Source of the DNA: Branchiostoma floridae
Taxonomy: Eukaryota > Chordata > Leptocardii > Amphioxiformes > Branchiostomatidae
Direction of reading: 5' to 3'
Assembly: GCF_000003815.2 (NCBI RefSeq)
Contig: NC_049982.1
Location: forward strand, 22,279,936 to 22,343,935
DNA: 64,000 bases
The position numbers were made by a program, and so were the translations under genes. Positions 63,407 to 64,000 of this stretch are shown one piece after another. Numbering within the stretch: the stretch's first letter is position 1; each line of letters opens with the position of its first letter. The notes under the pieces were generated by a model. The model had not been told where the DNA came from and searched no databases. It saw only the letters and a list, made by a program, of their open reading frames with translations.

Positions 63407-63720
63407 AGTAACAGGTCTAACAGTAACGTGCCGTAAAACTAAACAAAACAGTTTCATTCTTTCTACTAAAAAACAGTGTCACCACTCCAGAAAATAACAT
63501 GGGTGGTGCCGTCAAACTACTAAAACAGTTTGGTTCTCTCTACTGGAAAACAGGCAACACTTCAGAAAATAGCATGGTGTTACCATCAAACTAAACAAAA
63601 CAATACAGTTTGATTCTGACTTCCTGAGCTATATGGAAAACAGTGGCACCTCTTAAATAATGAAACAAAACAGCTCTCTGATTCTCTCTACTAGAAACAG
63701 TAGCGAGAATAACAAACCGA
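63407..63720. repeat. Diverged short tandem repeat, period about 80-100 bp
   Basis: AAACTAAACAAAACA, CAGTTTGATTCT, CTCTACTAGAAAACAG and CCAGAAAATAACATGG recur three to four times in the same order. Lies upstream of the abLIM promoter. Confidence 0.65.
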
Positions 63721-64000
63721 AACAGCAACCAAAACAGAGTAACTCACAGTTCATGATCAGAAATCCCAGTTCAAATATGCTTAGTTACCAATGGGTTAAA
63801 AATCCATGTAGATTTTAGTCCGTTTGGCTGAATGATGGAAAGCTGTGACAACCCGCTTGACTCTCGAGGTCAAAAAGATGTTCCACATACCGGTCTGCAA
63901 AGTGGTCCAGTCAGTGAAAGTTCGAGTCCAGTTGAGCCCGTTATAGCAGATCCGGTATAGCACTTCCTGGTCAGGTACTAGGTGCCACAGATGCCACAAA
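63721..64000. other. Right edge, no gene seen
   Basis: An open minus-strand frame (63999-63796) runs to the edge but has no recognisable domain; could be the start of something outside the window. Confidence 0.4.

Noticed and set aside
63915-63945. GTTCGAGTCC B-box-like string
   Set aside because: No T-arm pairing, no A box or acceptor stem at correct spacing, so not a tRNA gene.
63796-63999. Edge frame MWHLWHLVPDQEVLYRICYN...
   Set aside because: No recognisable domain, splice sites or composition change; kept only as unexplained edge sequence.
1-64000. CRISPR arrays, operons, bacterial signals
   Set aside because: Spliced genes, microsatellites and retroelements show a eukaryotic nuclear genome; no spaced direct repeats of CRISPR type.

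Overview
The window reads as a stretch of animal genome, AT-rich, gene-poor by length and crowded with small DNA transposons and short tandem repeats. One large, widely split gene on the minus strand dominates it. Joining exons at GT/AG sites with phases that agree at every main junction gives a protein with four consecutive LIM domains of the actin-binding LIM protein family (abLIM / UNC-115). The style of the genome (miniature inverted-repeat elements, L1/Tx1-type LINE, Penelope-like traces, minisatellites) and the chordate-like LIM sequences suggest an invertebrate deuterostome, most likely a lancelet (Branchiostoma). The species call is inference.

Layout in transcription order (right to left): promoter and first coding exon with ATG at 62780; a 15.6-kb first intron full of repeats; LIM1 to LIM4 spread over exons at 47.1, 43.8, 41.0, 35.9, 33.4, 18.6 and 13.4 kb; then short linker exons at 12.2, 11.5 and 10.4 kb, two doubtful microexons at 8.1 and 7.7 kb, and an exon at 2.9 kb ending in the family's KHFH-T/R-P motif. 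The 3' part, including any villin headpiece, lies beyond the left edge or in the 100-N gap at 1493-1592. Two exons have open, ATG-started extensions through their acceptors (36158 and 43952). The first has promoter-like sequence upstream and would give a short form starting at LIM3, much like the short abLIM isoforms known in vertebrates.

Mobile DNA inside the introns: a 5'-truncated L1/Tx1-type LINE with a long uninterrupted ORF and a 15-bp target duplication (3.1-6.96 kb); a 1.1-kb pogo/Tigger-like element with a GC-rich promoter-like core (15.0-16.1 kb); a complete 458-bp miniature LTR retrotransposon (TRIM) with two apparently identical 177-bp LTRs, primer-binding site and polypurine tract (16.5-17.0 kb); a hammerhead-ribozyme-like fold next to a Penelope-type repeat (32.9 kb); a 143-bp near-perfect hairpin (34.2 kb); several MITE families with TA duplications; and a hAT-like MITE (56.2 kb). 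Tandem arrays include a 24-bp minisatellite open on both strands (50.9-51.3 kb) and a roughly 500-bp diverged tandem array just beyond it.

A CpG-dense block at 37.4-39.7 kb carries a YY1-type motif and several ATG-to-donor segments on the plus strand. It may be the promoter of a nested gene or noncoding transcript, but I could not trace downstream exons. No rRNA, functional tRNA or second complete protein gene was found.
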